A stretch of DNA of 64,000 nt, taken from contig CAJBLH010000065.1 in NCBI GenBank assembly GCA_903953895.1, forward strand, positions 1-64,000, in the 5' to 3' direction. Position numbers and translations under genes: made by a program. The DNA is from an uncultured Desulfobacteraceae bacterium (lineage in GTDB: Bacteria; Desulfobacterota; Desulfobacteria; Desulfobacterales; Desulfatirhabdiaceae). Position 1 is the stretch's first letter. Each line of letters starts with the position of its first letter. Below the pieces are notes generated by a model. The model was not told the origin of the DNA and ran no database searches. It saw only the letters and a program-made list of their open reading frames with translations. Shown piece by piece: positions 15,986 through 24,386 of this stretch.

Positions 15986-17155
15986 TTAGATTCTGTCCAC
16001 AAACAGCCCTGCCATGGCATCCAGAACCGTCATCCCCTGAAGGGCCAAGGCACAGCGTTCCGGTGTCAGCGAGAACCGTTCTGAAAGCTCCGGGTCTGTC
16101 AGAATATCTTGAAACAGGCTGGTAAACGGCGTGGCCGATTTTTCCTCAAACCGTTCGATCGAGATGCCTTCCACGGTTCGAAGTCCCAGAAAAATGATTT
16201 CCATCAACTGCTGTTCCGTACTCAACACTTCTTTTTCTGCTACGGGAAGCCTTCCGCTGTTGACATCCGCCATGTATGCGGTGATATCTCTATGATTTCG
16301 GTATCGGACGGGGTTCAGGTAGGAATGGGCCGCCGTGCCGAATCCCAGATAGGGGGCATTAGTCCAGTATTTCTGATTGTGGCGGGATCGGTTGATATCG
16401 GGAGTATTGTGGTCTTTCCGAGCGAAATTGGAGATTTCATAGAGGGGATAGCCGTGTTCGGACAATTCCGAGACCGTGGTTTCAAACAGATCGCAGACAT
16501 CCCCGTCTGCCATGGGTTCAAATTCCCGAAGACGCCGCATGCGGTCCAGCGGGGTTCCAGGCTCGCAGGTTAGCATATAGCAGGAGATGTGTTCGGGGTT
16601 CAACGAAATCGCTCGATGCAGATCGGAAATCCACGCCTTCTGGCTCTGTCCGGGAATGCCATACATCAGATCCATGCCGATTCGATCGAAACCGGCGGCT
16701 CTGGCCCACCAGACGGCATCTGTTGCCGCATCCGCCGAATGAAGGCGTCCCAACCACTTTAAAAAACCGTCCTGAAATGACTGAATACCGATGTTGAGGC
16801 GGTTCACCCCCCTTTCCCGATAGGCTTTCAGAGAGTCGGCCGTAACGGTTCCGGGATTGACCTCAAGCGTTATTTCGGCCGATGCATCGAGGCTGAACTG
16901 CGCGGAAATCCGGTCGATGATCCGGCCGATATCACTGGGAGCCAGCATCGACGGGGTGCCGCCGCCAATATACAGCGAGTCGAAATGCATTTGGCTGGGT
17001 GTGGCGGCGATCTCACGACAAAGCGCTTCAACAAACGCATCTTTCAGAGAGATGTCCGTAATGGAATAAAAATCGCAGTACCGGCATTTTCGGATGCAGA
17101 ACGGAATATGAACGTAAATGCCGGCAACCGGAGAAGACTGGGTCAAACAGGCCAT
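15986..17155 (-). CDS. hemW: Radical SAM heme chaperone HemW (HemN-like)
   Basis: Radical-SAM protein of 389 residues of the HemW group, which binds heme and hands it to apoproteins and is often misnamed coproporphyrinogen dehydrogenase. The cluster motif is HIPFCIRKCRYCDF (Cys20, Cys24, Cys27). It is followed by SLYIGGGTPSML (SAM site), EVNPGTVTADSLKAYRERGV, GIQSFQDGFLKWLGRLHSA, DLMYGIPGQS and the HemW C-terminal domain (YEISNFARKD, PYLGFGTAAHSY, FLGLRTVEGIS). The start is placed at ATG 17155, inside the end of cobS (13-bp overlap). A much longer open frame exists upstream but runs through cobS without similarity. Co-transcription with cobS is likely. Confidence 0.92.
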   Translation of the reverse strand: MACLTQSSPVAGIYVHIPFCIRKCRYCDFYSITDISLKDAFVEALCREIAATPSQMHFDSLYIGGGTPSMLAPSDIGRIIDRISAQFSLDASAEITLEVNPGTVTADSLKAYRERGVNRLNIGIQSFQDGFLKWLGRLHSADAATDAVWWARAAGFDRIGMDLMYGIPGQSQKAWISDLHRAISLNPEHISCYMLTCEPGTPLDRMRRLREFEPMADGDVCDLFETTVSELSEHGYPLYEISNFARKDHNTPDINRSRHNQKYWTNAPYLGFGTAAHSYLNPVRYRNHRDITAYMADVNSGRLPVAEKEVLSTEQQLMEIIFLGLRTVEGISIERFEEKSATPFTSLFQDILTDPELSERFSLTPERCALALQGMTVLDAMAGLFVDRI

Positions 17156-17871
17156 CCCGCCGCCATGACCAGGAACAGGACGGCTTCCATCACTTCCGTC
17201 ATGGCGCCCAGCATATCGCCGGTAATACAGCCCATGCGGTTTCGGTAATAACTTAGAATCACAACCAGCGCCAGAATAAAGGTCATGTTCAGCCAGATGC
17301 CCTGCCAGCCCAGAAAGACCGAAAAGACAGCCGGCAGGAGTACCCATATAAAGTCTTTGGGCGACAATGCATTCTCGAAAAACGATAAGCCGGTTCCGAC
17401 TGTTCTGCCATAGAGAAGAAACCGCATACCGAACAGCATCCCGGAACGGGAGTAGGCCGGAACCAGAATCAGAATTAGGGCCCGCTGAGGGCCATTCAGG
17501 CTCTGGAGGCCCGCCCACTTGATCAACAGGCAGCAGAAAACAGCCATAAGCCCCATGGCGCCGATACGGCTGTCTTTCATGATTTCAAGCGCCCTTTCCC
17601 GGGATCGATGTCCGAGCAGGCCGTCGGCCGCATCCGCCAGCCCATCCAGATGAAAAGCGCCTGTCAGTAAGACCAGAAATACCACATCCATGGCCGACAC
17701 AGCCGGAAGCGGCCAAAAAAGCATGGCCATTCTGTCGAAAATGGAAAGAAGAATCCCGACAATCAGTCCGACCACCGGAAAATAGGGGGTCATGGCCTGG
17801 GTATCGAACGTATCGGATTTGCCGAGCGGCAACAGTGTCAGAAACTGAAGCGCGGATTTGAGATGTTTCAT
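17143..17871 (-). CDS. cobS: Adenosylcobinamide-GDP ribazoletransferase (cobalamin synthase)
   Basis: Inner-membrane enzyme that joins adenosylcobinamide-GDP with alpha-ribazole (phosphate) in the last stage of cobalamin assembly. The 242-residue, mostly hydrophobic protein starts MKHLKSALQFLTLLPLG. It carries the diagnostic acidic motif GAFHLDGLADAADGLLGH (about residues 72-89), followed by RALEIMKDSRIGAMG. At least five TM segments follow, ending GCITGDMLGAMTEVMEA. It works with CobU at 9194-9712, though the two genes are 7.4 kb apart. Overlaps the hemW start by 13 bp. Confidence 0.95.
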   Translation of the reverse strand: MKHLKSALQFLTLLPLGKSDTFDTQAMTPYFPVVGLIVGILLSIFDRMAMLFWPLPAVSAMDVVFLVLLTGAFHLDGLADAADGLLGHRSRERALEIMKDSRIGAMGLMAVFCCLLIKWAGLQSLNGPQRALILILVPAYSRSGMLFGMRFLLYGRTVGTGLSFFENALSPKDFIWVLLPAVFSVFLGWQGIWLNMTFILALVVILSYYRNRMGCITGDMLGAMTEVMEAVLFLVMAAGWPV

Positions 17872-17903
17872 AAGGGATTTCCCAAGTGAAATCGATGTGC
17901 CGG

Positions 17904-18560
17904 TTATTGATCCGCTGAATGGATGCGCTGAAGCACACCCAGGGTTTTGGTCATCGGCAGCGCTTTGAACAGGCCCGATGCCTTTGCAATTTCATAAACC
18001 CGCCATGGCACTTGCCCTCCTTCCTTCGGGTCCTGAAAAATATCATGAATCAATAGAAATCCACGGGGAACGATGTGGTGGGCCCAGCACCGATAATCCA
18101 TCATGGCGGTTTCAAAGGCATGGCCACCGTCGATAAAAACCAGACCCAGCGGGGTGTTCCATGCCCGGGCCGCAATTTCGGATCGGCAGACGATCGGCAC
18201 GACCGTATCCTCGAGTCCGGCCAGTGCCAGGGTATTTCGAAACAGGGGGAAGGTATCTATCTGAAAAGTGCGTATGTCGAACAGTTCGGGATCGAAATAT
18301 TCTTCGCCGGGTTGCTGTTCTTCAGACCCCCGGTGATGATCTATCGAAAAGAGGATCGTGTCGCCGGCTTTGCAGGCGTTTCCCAGATATATGACCGACT
18401 TGCCGCAGTAGCTGCCGATTTCAAGACAGGGGCCGAGCCGTGAGGCATCAAGTGCTATTTCATAAAGCCTCATGCCTTCTTCAGGGTCTAAAAAACCCTT
18501 GATCTGTTCTGTGATCCGCCAATCGGTGTGATTGCGCTGTGGGTGGGTATCCGGTTGCAT
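17904..18560 (-). CDS. Class I SAM-dependent methyltransferase (Methyltransf_24 type)
   Basis: Predicted SAM-dependent methyltransferase of 218 residues. Motif I is LGPCLEIGSYCGKSVIYLG (about residues 41-59). An acidic adenosine-binding strand follows as LFSIDHHRG, then LGLVFIDGGHAFETAMMDY, which matches the metal-dependent class seen in macrocin-, cephalosporin- and catechol-type O-methyltransferases. It ends PRGFLLIHDIFQDP. The substrate cannot be predicted. It lies between ftsK (8-bp gap upstream) and cobS (32-bp gap), so it is probably cotranscribed with both. Confidence 0.82.
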   Translation of the reverse strand: MQPDTHPQRNHTDWRITEQIKGFLDPEEGMRLYEIALDASRLGPCLEIGSYCGKSVIYLGNACKAGDTILFSIDHHRGSEEQQPGEEYFDPELFDIRTFQIDTFPLFRNTLALAGLEDTVVPIVCRSEIAARAWNTPLGLVFIDGGHAFETAMMDYRCWAHHIVPRGFLLIHDIFQDPKEGGQVPWRVYEIAKASGLFKALPMTKTLGVLQRIHSADQ

Positions 18561-18568
18561 GGTATTCC

Positions 18569-20851
18569 TTATGGTATGTCATCATATCCACTCACCAGGA
18601 CTTCACGGGCCTTGACGCCATCGGACGGCCCGATGACCCCTTCCTTTTCCATGGTTTCGATGATGCGGGCCGCCCGGTTATAACCGATGCGAAGATGCCG
18701 CTGCACCATCGAAATGGATGCCTGGCGGGTTTTGGTTACCAGAGCGACTGCATCGTCATAGCGATCGTCATGGTCTTCGGCCGAAGATCCATTTTCTTCC
18801 TCGGTGATGGCTTCCGTAATCATGGTATCGTATTCAGGCGGTTTCTGTTCTTTCAGGAATTCGATGATCCGGTTCAGCTCTTCTTCGGAGATATAGGCGC
18901 CGTGAATGCGCTGAAGCTTGGCGGTTCCCGGCGGCAGCAGCAGCATGTCGCCGTTTCCCAGAAGCGCTTCGGCGCCATTGGAATCGATGATGGTCCGGGA
19001 GTCGGTTCGGGAAGAGACCTGAAATGACAGGCGGGTGGGAAAATTGGCTTTGATGATGCCAGTCAGAACATCCACCGACGGCCGCTGTGTCGCCAGAATC
19101 AGATGGATTCCCGAAGCCCTGGCCATTTGCGCCAGCCGGGTCAGGGCCACTTCCACATCCCGCGATGCCACCATCATCAGATCCGCCAGCTCATCGATGA
19201 TGATGACGATCAAAGGCAGTTTATCGGGCTTGACGCCGTCGGGGCCGGGTTTGGCCTTTTCCATCTTCTGGTTGAACTGGGTGATGTTTCGGGCCTTGTG
19301 ATCCGAAAGCAGTTGATAGCGTCGCTCCATTTCCCGGACGGCCCAGAACAGGGCATTGGTGGCCTTCTTGACGTCCGTCACCACCGGTGTAATCAGATGG
19401 GAAATGCCGTCATACAAGGAAAGTTCGATGCGTTTGGGATCGATCATGATCAGCTTGACCTGATCCGGCGTAGACTTGTACAGGAGGCTGCAGATCATGG
19501 CGTTCAACCCGACACTTTTTCCGGTTCCGGTGGCGCCGGCGATCAGCAGATGGGGCATTCGGTCCAGCTCGGCCACCACGGGATTTCCCACAATGTCCTT
19601 TCCCATGCAAAGAGTCAGGCAGGAGCGGGATTTTTCAAAGGCAGGGGAGACGACAATTTCTTTGAACCGGACGATCTGGCGATCGTTATTGGGAATTTCG
19701 ATGCCGATCACGGCCTTTCCGGGAATCGGTGCTACGATGCGGATACTCAAAGCTTTCAGCGCCAGAGACAGATCGTCTGCCAGATTGACGATTTTATTGA
19801 TTTTAACCCCGGGTGCGGGTTCATATTCGAATGTTGTGATCACCGGGCCGGGAGAAATGGCGGTTACCGCGCCCTTGACATTGAAGTCCTCAAGGGTTTT
19901 TTCAAGCAGCCTGGCCTGCGACTGAAGGTGTTCCGTATCATACTGAGAGGTCCGGGGTTCCGGATCATCCAGAAACGAAACCGACGGCAGCGAAAATCCG
20001 TCTGATCTTTTCGCCGATTCACCCTTTATGGGAAGTGTTTCCTGAATCGTTTCAACAACAGATTTCATCTCAACGACAGTCTTCATCTCAACAACAGGTT
20101 TCATCTCAACGGCAGGCTTCATCTCAACAACAGGTTTCGGCTCAACAACAGGCTTCATCTCAACAACAGGTTTCGGCTCAACAACAGGCTGCGGCGGAGA
20201 AATCGCCAGGGAAGGCGGATCAACGGGTTGAGCCTTGGCTGGCTTGGGGTGTTTTTTGATGGATTCTTTTTTCAGGGGCTCCTTGAGTAGACGTTCTGGC
20301 TTGGGCTCAGCAGGTTTTCGGGAGAAAACGAATCGGATGGCCACCCAGAAATGTCCGGCAAAGCCGACCAGAGAAAAACCGGTCGTCAGGATCAGACCGA
20401 TGATCCACAACAGAAACAGGATGACCAGCGACCCGGAGATATTGGTATAGGCGATCAGAAACCGGTGAAAGTAAAGCCCGATCCGACCGCCCGATGGAAA
20501 TGCGCTTCCCCAGATCAGGATGTAATTATCCCGGAAAGAGACTAGGCTGCCGGTGGTAATGGCCAGAATCAAGCCGCCGGCGATGGTAACGGCAATGGTG
20601 GTTCTGGGTCTGGCATTGAAAAAATGAATGCTCGATATCAGCAGTAATATCGGAATCCAGTAAGCTCCCAACCCGAACAGACCGATTAATTGGCCTGCAG
20701 CCGTTGCGCCGACATATCCGAAAAAATTGCGGCTGCTGCCGTTGGCGCCCGGATGATGAAAGAACGCATCTTTTGGATCGAATGAAAACAGGCTGGACAG
20801 GGTGAATATGACCAGAAAAAAAAGCAGGATGCCGATCAGTTCTTTTCGCAT
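18569..20851 (-). CDS. ftsK: DNA translocase FtsK/SpoIIIE
   Basis: Septum-located DNA pump that clears and resolves chromosome termini at division. The 760-residue protein has four N-terminal TM segments (to about residue 170). A Pro-Lys-rich linker (about 175-300) includes a run of hexapeptide repeats of the form PVVEMK at about 216-271. The RecA-like motor has Walker A AGATGTGKSVGLNAM and Walker B LIVIIIDELADLMM. The C-terminal gamma winged helix (YDDAVALVTKTRQASISMVQ, RRLRIG-like region) should read KOPS/SRL sequences. Complete and of ordinary length. A hairpin with a U-run sits just before its start codon. Confidence 0.96.
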   Translation of the reverse strand: MRKELIGILLFFLVIFTLSSLFSFDPKDAFFHHPGANGSSRNFFGYVGATAAGQLIGLFGLGAYWIPILLLISSIHFFNARPRTTIAVTIAGGLILAITTGSLVSFRDNYILIWGSAFPSGGRIGLYFHRFLIAYTNISGSLVILFLLWIIGLILTTGFSLVGFAGHFWVAIRFVFSRKPAEPKPERLLKEPLKKESIKKHPKPAKAQPVDPPSLAISPPQPVVEPKPVVEMKPVVEPKPVVEMKPAVEMKPVVEMKTVVEMKSVVETIQETLPIKGESAKRSDGFSLPSVSFLDDPEPRTSQYDTEHLQSQARLLEKTLEDFNVKGAVTAISPGPVITTFEYEPAPGVKINKIVNLADDLSLALKALSIRIVAPIPGKAVIGIEIPNNDRQIVRFKEIVVSPAFEKSRSCLTLCMGKDIVGNPVVAELDRMPHLLIAGATGTGKSVGLNAMICSLLYKSTPDQVKLIMIDPKRIELSLYDGISHLITPVVTDVKKATNALFWAVREMERRYQLLSDHKARNITQFNQKMEKAKPGPDGVKPDKLPLIVIIIDELADLMMVASRDVEVALTRLAQMARASGIHLILATQRPSVDVLTGIIKANFPTRLSFQVSSRTDSRTIIDSNGAEALLGNGDMLLLPPGTAKLQRIHGAYISEEELNRIIEFLKEQKPPEYDTMITEAITEEENGSSAEDHDDRYDDAVALVTKTRQASISMVQRHLRIGYNRAARIIETMEKEGVIGPSDGVKAREVLVSGYDDIP
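20040..20205 (-). repeat. 18-bp tandem repeats within ftsK linker
   Basis: About nine imperfect copies of an 18-bp unit encode successive hexapeptides such as PVVEPK, PVVEMK, PAVEMK and TVVEMK in the FtsK linker. Read on the plus strand the unit resembles CAGGTTTCATCTCAACAA. Copies differ at single bases, and array length is likely to vary between strains by slippage. In-frame unit length keeps the protein intact. Confidence 0.85.
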
Positions 20852-20859
20852 GAACTCCC

Positions 20860-20886
20860 AAAAAAATAAGCCTGATGAATCAGGCT
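20860..20886 (-). terminator. Rho-independent terminator between the 125-aa gene and ftsK
   Basis: On the minus strand AGCCTGA and TCAGGCT (20886-20880 and 20875-20869) form a 7-bp stem with a 4-base loop, followed by TTA and a T-run to about 20860. It follows the gene ending at 20927 but ends only 9 bp before the ftsK start. It may therefore act as an attenuator for ftsK. Confidence 0.65.
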
Positions 20887-20926
20887 GTTAAATTACCAGT
20901 TAGACGAGCACAAATCCCGCAGAAAG

Positions 20927-21304
20927 TCATTTTGCCCGATTTGTGCTGTTGGGCAATGTGCCATACATCCCGTGAGATCGATCTATAAAGAGTTTTAATC
21001 CGATTCCCTTGGCAATGATTCTTCTCAGCTCATCGGGCGCGACACTGAAAGCCTCGTCCAATATTTCAACGCCATTGTCTCCGGCTTTAAGAAACTCTAC
21101 ATCATAGCGCTCCGGGAATTCCCGGATAATATGAACATAAGAAACCTCTTTTGGGTTTTTTTTAACTTTGATCGACAACGTTCGCACACCTTCGATAACA
21201 TGTTTTGCACCGATCATCCCAAAGAATTCTTTTCCACCCAACAGCTTATAAATCAATTTTGGTGCTGAAATTTCTCCAGTTTCCATATTCGCATCAGACC
21301 ACAT
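20927..21304 (-). CDS. Conserved-looking small protein of unknown function
   Basis: A 125-residue soluble protein that I do not recognise. GAGG lies 8 bp before the ATG at 21304, and codon use matches its neighbours, which favours a real gene. It is predicted mixed alpha/beta (KHVIEGVRTLSIKVKKNPKE, VSYVHIIREFPERYDVEFLKAG) with no TM segment or metal motif. The stop overlaps one arm of an inverted repeat (AGCACAAATC ... GATTTGTGCT, 20909-20945). A stronger hairpin with a U-run follows at 20860-20886. It lies upstream of ftsK and divergent from the antitoxin/R-M operon; the context gives no clear role. Confidence 0.6.
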   Translation of the reverse strand: MWSDANMETGEISAPKLIYKLLGGKEFFGMIGAKHVIEGVRTLSIKVKKNPKEVSYVHIIREFPERYDVEFLKAGDNGVEILDEAFSVAPDELRRIIAKGIGLKLFIDRSHGMYGTLPNSTNRAK

Positions 21305-21426
21305 AAAATGAACCTCTTCCTCCCGGCGGTTGTTTGTTTTCTCATCGTATTTCCACTATGATCAATGTTCCGATTATACAAAACCCTTCATCAGAAGCAA
21401 ACCTTTTCCGTCCGAAGATATTCTTA

Positions 21427-21455
21427 TTGACACAACATGTTGAAATTAATACAAA
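21427..21455 (+). promoter_or_regulatory. Candidate promoter P1 of the antitoxin/R-M operon with internal palindrome
   Basis: TTGACA (21427-21432) and TACAAA (21450-21455) lie 17 bp apart, a perfect -35 box and a 4-of-6 -10 box. The spacer begins with the perfect 10-bp palindrome CAACATGTTG (21433-21442), placed as an operator would be. Confidence 0.5.
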
Positions 21456-21509
21456 GTGATCGATAATGCCTGGCCCTTTCTCGCATACCCATCCCTGACC
21501 CGTTCTGTA

Positions 21510-21538
21510 TTGACAACGTAAATCTTTTAAAATACGCT
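21510..21538 (+). promoter_or_regulatory. Candidate promoter P2 of the antitoxin/R-M operon
   Basis: TTGACA (21510-21515) is followed after 17 bp by TACGCT (21533-21538), a perfect -35 box with a poor -10 box. The antitoxin start codon lies 40 bp further on, after GGAGG. Either this or P1 may be the main promoter. Confidence 0.35.
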
Positions 21539-21577
21539 GTCATACAATGATCTGTTTATATCACAGGAGGGTCGATC

Positions 21578-21832
21578 ATGTCGAAGAATGCATGTTTAAA
21601 TATCAGAACGACTGAGGAAATCAAAAAAGGGGCAGAGGTGATCCTGGGTGGACTCGGGTTGAACATCTCCACCGCCGTGAATCTTTTTCTCAAACAGGTT
21701 ATCAACTATAATGGCATTCCTTTTGATCTGCGACTGCCCAACCTGGAAACCCGGCAAGCGATGGAGGATATCGAGAACCGCCGTAATATGGAAAATGAAA
21801 CCCCATGTTCGAACAAACCTTTAAAAAAATAG
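21578..21832 (+). CDS. RelB/DinJ-family antitoxin-like protein leading the R-M operon
   Basis: Small ribbon-helix-helix protein of 84 residues. The N-terminal part (LNIRTTEEIKKGAEVILGGLGLNISTAV split over residues 7-34, then NLFLKQVINYNGIPFDL) matches the DinJ/RelB DNA-binding and dimer domain. Family members normally follow this with a toxin-binding tail and a yafQ/relE toxin gene. Here the tail after NLETRQAMEDIENRRNMEN is short and unlike the family, and no toxin follows. The last 28 bases overlap hsdM in another frame, so the two are translationally linked. GGAGG lies 8 bp before the ATG. It may regulate the R-M operon; that is inference. Confidence 0.85.
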   Translation: MSKNACLNIRTTEEIKKGAEVILGGLGLNISTAVNLFLKQVINYNGIPFDLRLPNLETRQAMEDIENRRNMENETPCSNKPLKK

Positions 21833-23259
21833 ACGATGTCCTCTGGAAAGAAGCCGGCTGCACCACCGAGCTGGATTACACCGAGCAAAGCTCCTGGCTG
21901 CTGTTTCTGAAATATCTCGACGAACTGGAACGGGATAAGACCATGGAGGCCGAGCTGGAGGGGAAAAAATACACCTTCATCCTCGACCCCCCCTACCGGT
22001 GGGAAAGCTGGGCAGCCCCGAAAAACGGTGACGGCAAGCTCGACCACAACAAAGCTCTGAGCGGAGACGATCTGCGGGATTTCGTGAACTTAAAGCTGTT
22101 CCCGTATCTGCACGGTTTCAAGCTGAAGGCCAATGGGCCGAATACCATCGAATACAAAATCGGGGAAATCTTCGGAGAGATACAGAACAAGATTTCAAGC
22201 GGATACAACCTGCGCGAAATCATCGATCATATCGATGAACTGCATTTCCGGTCTCAGACCGAAAAACATGAACTGTCCCATCTCTATGAAGCCAAGATCA
22301 AAAACATGGGCAACGCCGGCAGAAACGGCGGAGAATATTACACCCCGCGTCCGTTGATCCGCGCCATTGTGCAGGTAGTCAATCCAAAGATCGGCGAACG
22401 CATTTACGATGGGGCTGTAGGCTCCGCCGGCTTTTTGTGCGAAGCCTTCGTTTATCTCAAGTCTCAACCGCAACTGACGACCGACGACCTGATCACGCTG
22501 CAGGAAAAGACCTTTTACGGTAAAGAAAAGAAATCCCTGGCCTACGTGATCGCCACCATGAATATGATCCTGCACGGCATCGAGGCTCCCAACATTATTC
22601 ACACCAACACGCTGACCGAAAACCTTGCCGACGTTCAGGAAAAGGATCGCTTCGATGTCATCCTGGCCAATCCGCCTTTCGGCGGCAAGGAACGCAAAGA
22701 AGTTCAGCAGAATTTTCCCATCCGAACCGGCGAAACGGCGTTTCTGTTTTTGCAGCATTTCATCAAAATGCTCAGGGCCGGCGGACGGGCCGGTGTGGTT
22801 ATCAAGAATACTTTCCTGTCCAACACCGACAACGCCTCAACGAGCTTACGAAAGCTTTTACTGGAAAGCTGCAACCTGCACACGGTACTTGACTGCCCTG
22901 GTGGAACCTTTCTTGGTGCTGGAGTAAAAACCGTAGTGCTGTTCTTTGAGAAGGGATCGCCGACACGCAAGGTCTGGTTCTACCAGCTCGACCCTGGCAG
23001 AAATATGGGTAAGACCAATTCACTGAATGATACCGATCTGGCTGAATTCATCGAATTACAAAGGACCAAAGCTGACTCTCCCAAAAGCTGGAGCGTGGAC
23101 GTTACAACCATTGATCCGGCAACCTTCGATCTCTCAACGAAGAATCCAAACGGCGGCGAAGAAATAATCCACCGCAGCACGCAAGCGATCATGGACGAAA
23201 TTGCTGCACTGGATGCGGAAAGTGCCAAAGTGCTTGCGAACATCAGGGCGTTGATATGA
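21805..23259 (+). CDS. hsdM: Type I restriction-modification methyltransferase subunit HsdM
   Basis: Adenine-N6 methyltransferase subunit that, with HsdS, protects host DNA and, with HsdR, forms the restriction complex. The 484-residue protein has the HsdM N-terminal helical domain (TELDYTEQSSWLLFLKYLDELE), YTPRPLIRAIV, SAM motif I DGAVGSAGFL (about residues 202-211) and the catalytic NPPF at about residues 289-292 (VILANPPFGG). Size matches type IB enzymes. The start lies within the antitoxin gene and the stop overlaps hsdS by four bases (ATGA). The recognition sequence is set by HsdS and cannot be read here. Confidence 0.96.
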   Translation: MFEQTFKKIDDVLWKEAGCTTELDYTEQSSWLLFLKYLDELERDKTMEAELEGKKYTFILDPPYRWESWAAPKNGDGKLDHNKALSGDDLRDFVNLKLFPYLHGFKLKANGPNTIEYKIGEIFGEIQNKISSGYNLREIIDHIDELHFRSQTEKHELSHLYEAKIKNMGNAGRNGGEYYTPRPLIRAIVQVVNPKIGERIYDGAVGSAGFLCEAFVYLKSQPQLTTDDLITLQEKTFYGKEKKSLAYVIATMNMILHGIEAPNIIHTNTLTENLADVQEKDRFDVILANPPFGGKERKEVQQNFPIRTGETAFLFLQHFIKMLRAGGRAGVVIKNTFLSNTDNASTSLRKLLLESCNLHTVLDCPGGTFLGAGVKTVVLFFEKGSPTRKVWFYQLDPGRNMGKTNSLNDTDLAEFIELQRTKADSPKSWSVDVTTIDPATFDLSTKNPNGGEEIIHRSTQAIMDEIAALDAESAKVLANIRALI

Positions 23260-24377
23260 AGGCGGGGTGGAAGACAAAACCTTTTGAGGAGTGCACCCAA
23301 AAGATAACCTATACACCGAAGGTTCAGAGAAAAGATTTTTTGAATGACGGCACATATCCTATTATTTCTCAAGAGGAACACTTTATTAACGGGTATTGGA
23401 ACAATGAAGCAGATATTTTCAAAGTTACTACTCCCGTCATTATATTCGGTGACCATACTAAGGTTTTGAAGTACATCGATTTCGATTTTGTACTCGGTGC
23501 AGACGGAGTGAAGGTTTTGCAGCCAAAAGAGTTTCTCGTACCCAAGTTCTTCTTTTATCAGTTGCATGCCACAAATCTTGAGTCCCTTGGGTATGCCCGT
23601 CACTACAAGCTGCTAAAAGAACTTGATATTATATTTCCACCGCTCCCCGAACAGCAGCGCATCGTCGGCATCCTTGACGAAGCATTTGAAGGCATTGCCG
23701 TTGCTAAAGCGAATGCCGAAAGAAACCTTCAAAACGCCCGTACTTTGTTTAAAAGCTATCTGCAATCTGTTTTTGCCAAAAACGGCAAGGGGTGGATAGT
23801 CAGAACAATTGGAGAAGTTTGTACGCTCAGAAGCGGAACGACTGTCGGCGCAGCTCTTGAAAAATCGGCTGGTGATCTGCCATATCTTAAAGTTGCCGAC
23901 ATGGCACATGCTGGAAACGAAATTGAAATCTTCAGCTCTTCTCGGTTTCTGGATACAACTGATATCGGGAAAAATGCTGTGCTGCCTTCCGGAGCAACTA
24001 TATTTCCAAAACGAGGCGGATCGATTCTGACAAACAAAAAGCGACTGACAGCCGTACCCATTTGCGCTGACCTGAACATCATGGGAGTCATTCCGGGAAA
24101 GAACATACTTCCGAAGTTTTTATATTTTTATTTCTTGAATGTAGATATGCGTCAAATTGGCAGTGGTTCATCCATTCCGCAGATCAATAATTACGATATT
24201 GAACCGCTTGCTATCTCTTTTCCTGAATCCGTTGATCAGCAAGCAGAAATCGTGTGCATATTTGAGAAACTGTCCACCGAAACCCAACACCTCGAATCCA
24301 TCTACCAACAAAAACTCACCGCCCTGGAAGAACTGAAAAAATCCCTCCTACACCAAGCCTTCACCGGTCAACTTTAA
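23256..24377 (+). CDS. hsdS: Type I restriction-modification specificity subunit HsdS
   Basis: DNA-recognition subunit of 373 residues. It has two target-recognition domains (about 1-125 and 180-320), each followed by a helical conserved region: LPEQQRIVGILDEAFEGIAV (starting near residue 130) and, at the C-terminus, VDQQAEIVCIFEKLSTETQH to SLLHQAFTGQL. This gives a complete bipartite specificity protein. The base composition is more A+T-rich than hsdM and hsdR in the first TRD, as is common for horizontally exchanged specificity domains. Translation is coupled to hsdM by a four-base overlap. Only one hsdS and no inverted partner genes are present, so phase variation by inversion is not indicated. 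Confidence 0.95.
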   Translation: MKAGWKTKPFEECTQKITYTPKVQRKDFLNDGTYPIISQEEHFINGYWNNEADIFKVTTPVIIFGDHTKVLKYIDFDFVLGADGVKVLQPKEFLVPKFFFYQLHATNLESLGYARHYKLLKELDIIFPPLPEQQRIVGILDEAFEGIAVAKANAERNLQNARTLFKSYLQSVFAKNGKGWIVRTIGEVCTLRSGTTVGAALEKSAGDLPYLKVADMAHAGNEIEIFSSSRFLDTTDIGKNAVLPSGATIFPKRGGSILTNKKRLTAVPICADLNIMGVIPGKNILPKFLYFYFLNVDMRQIGSGSSIPQINNYDIEPLAISFPESVDQQAEIVCIFEKLSTETQHLESIYQQKLTALEELKKSLLHQAFTGQL

Positions 24378-24386
24378 GGACATGCC

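Noticed and set aside
17904-18560. Methyltransferase at 17904-18560 as a cobalamin-pathway enzyme
   Set aside because: Although next to cobS, its motifs fit metal-dependent O-methyltransferases and not the CobI/CobJ-type precorrin methylases.
20040-20205. Short regular repeats as a CRISPR-like array
   Set aside because: The units are contiguous 18-bp copies without spacers and encode an in-frame FtsK linker.
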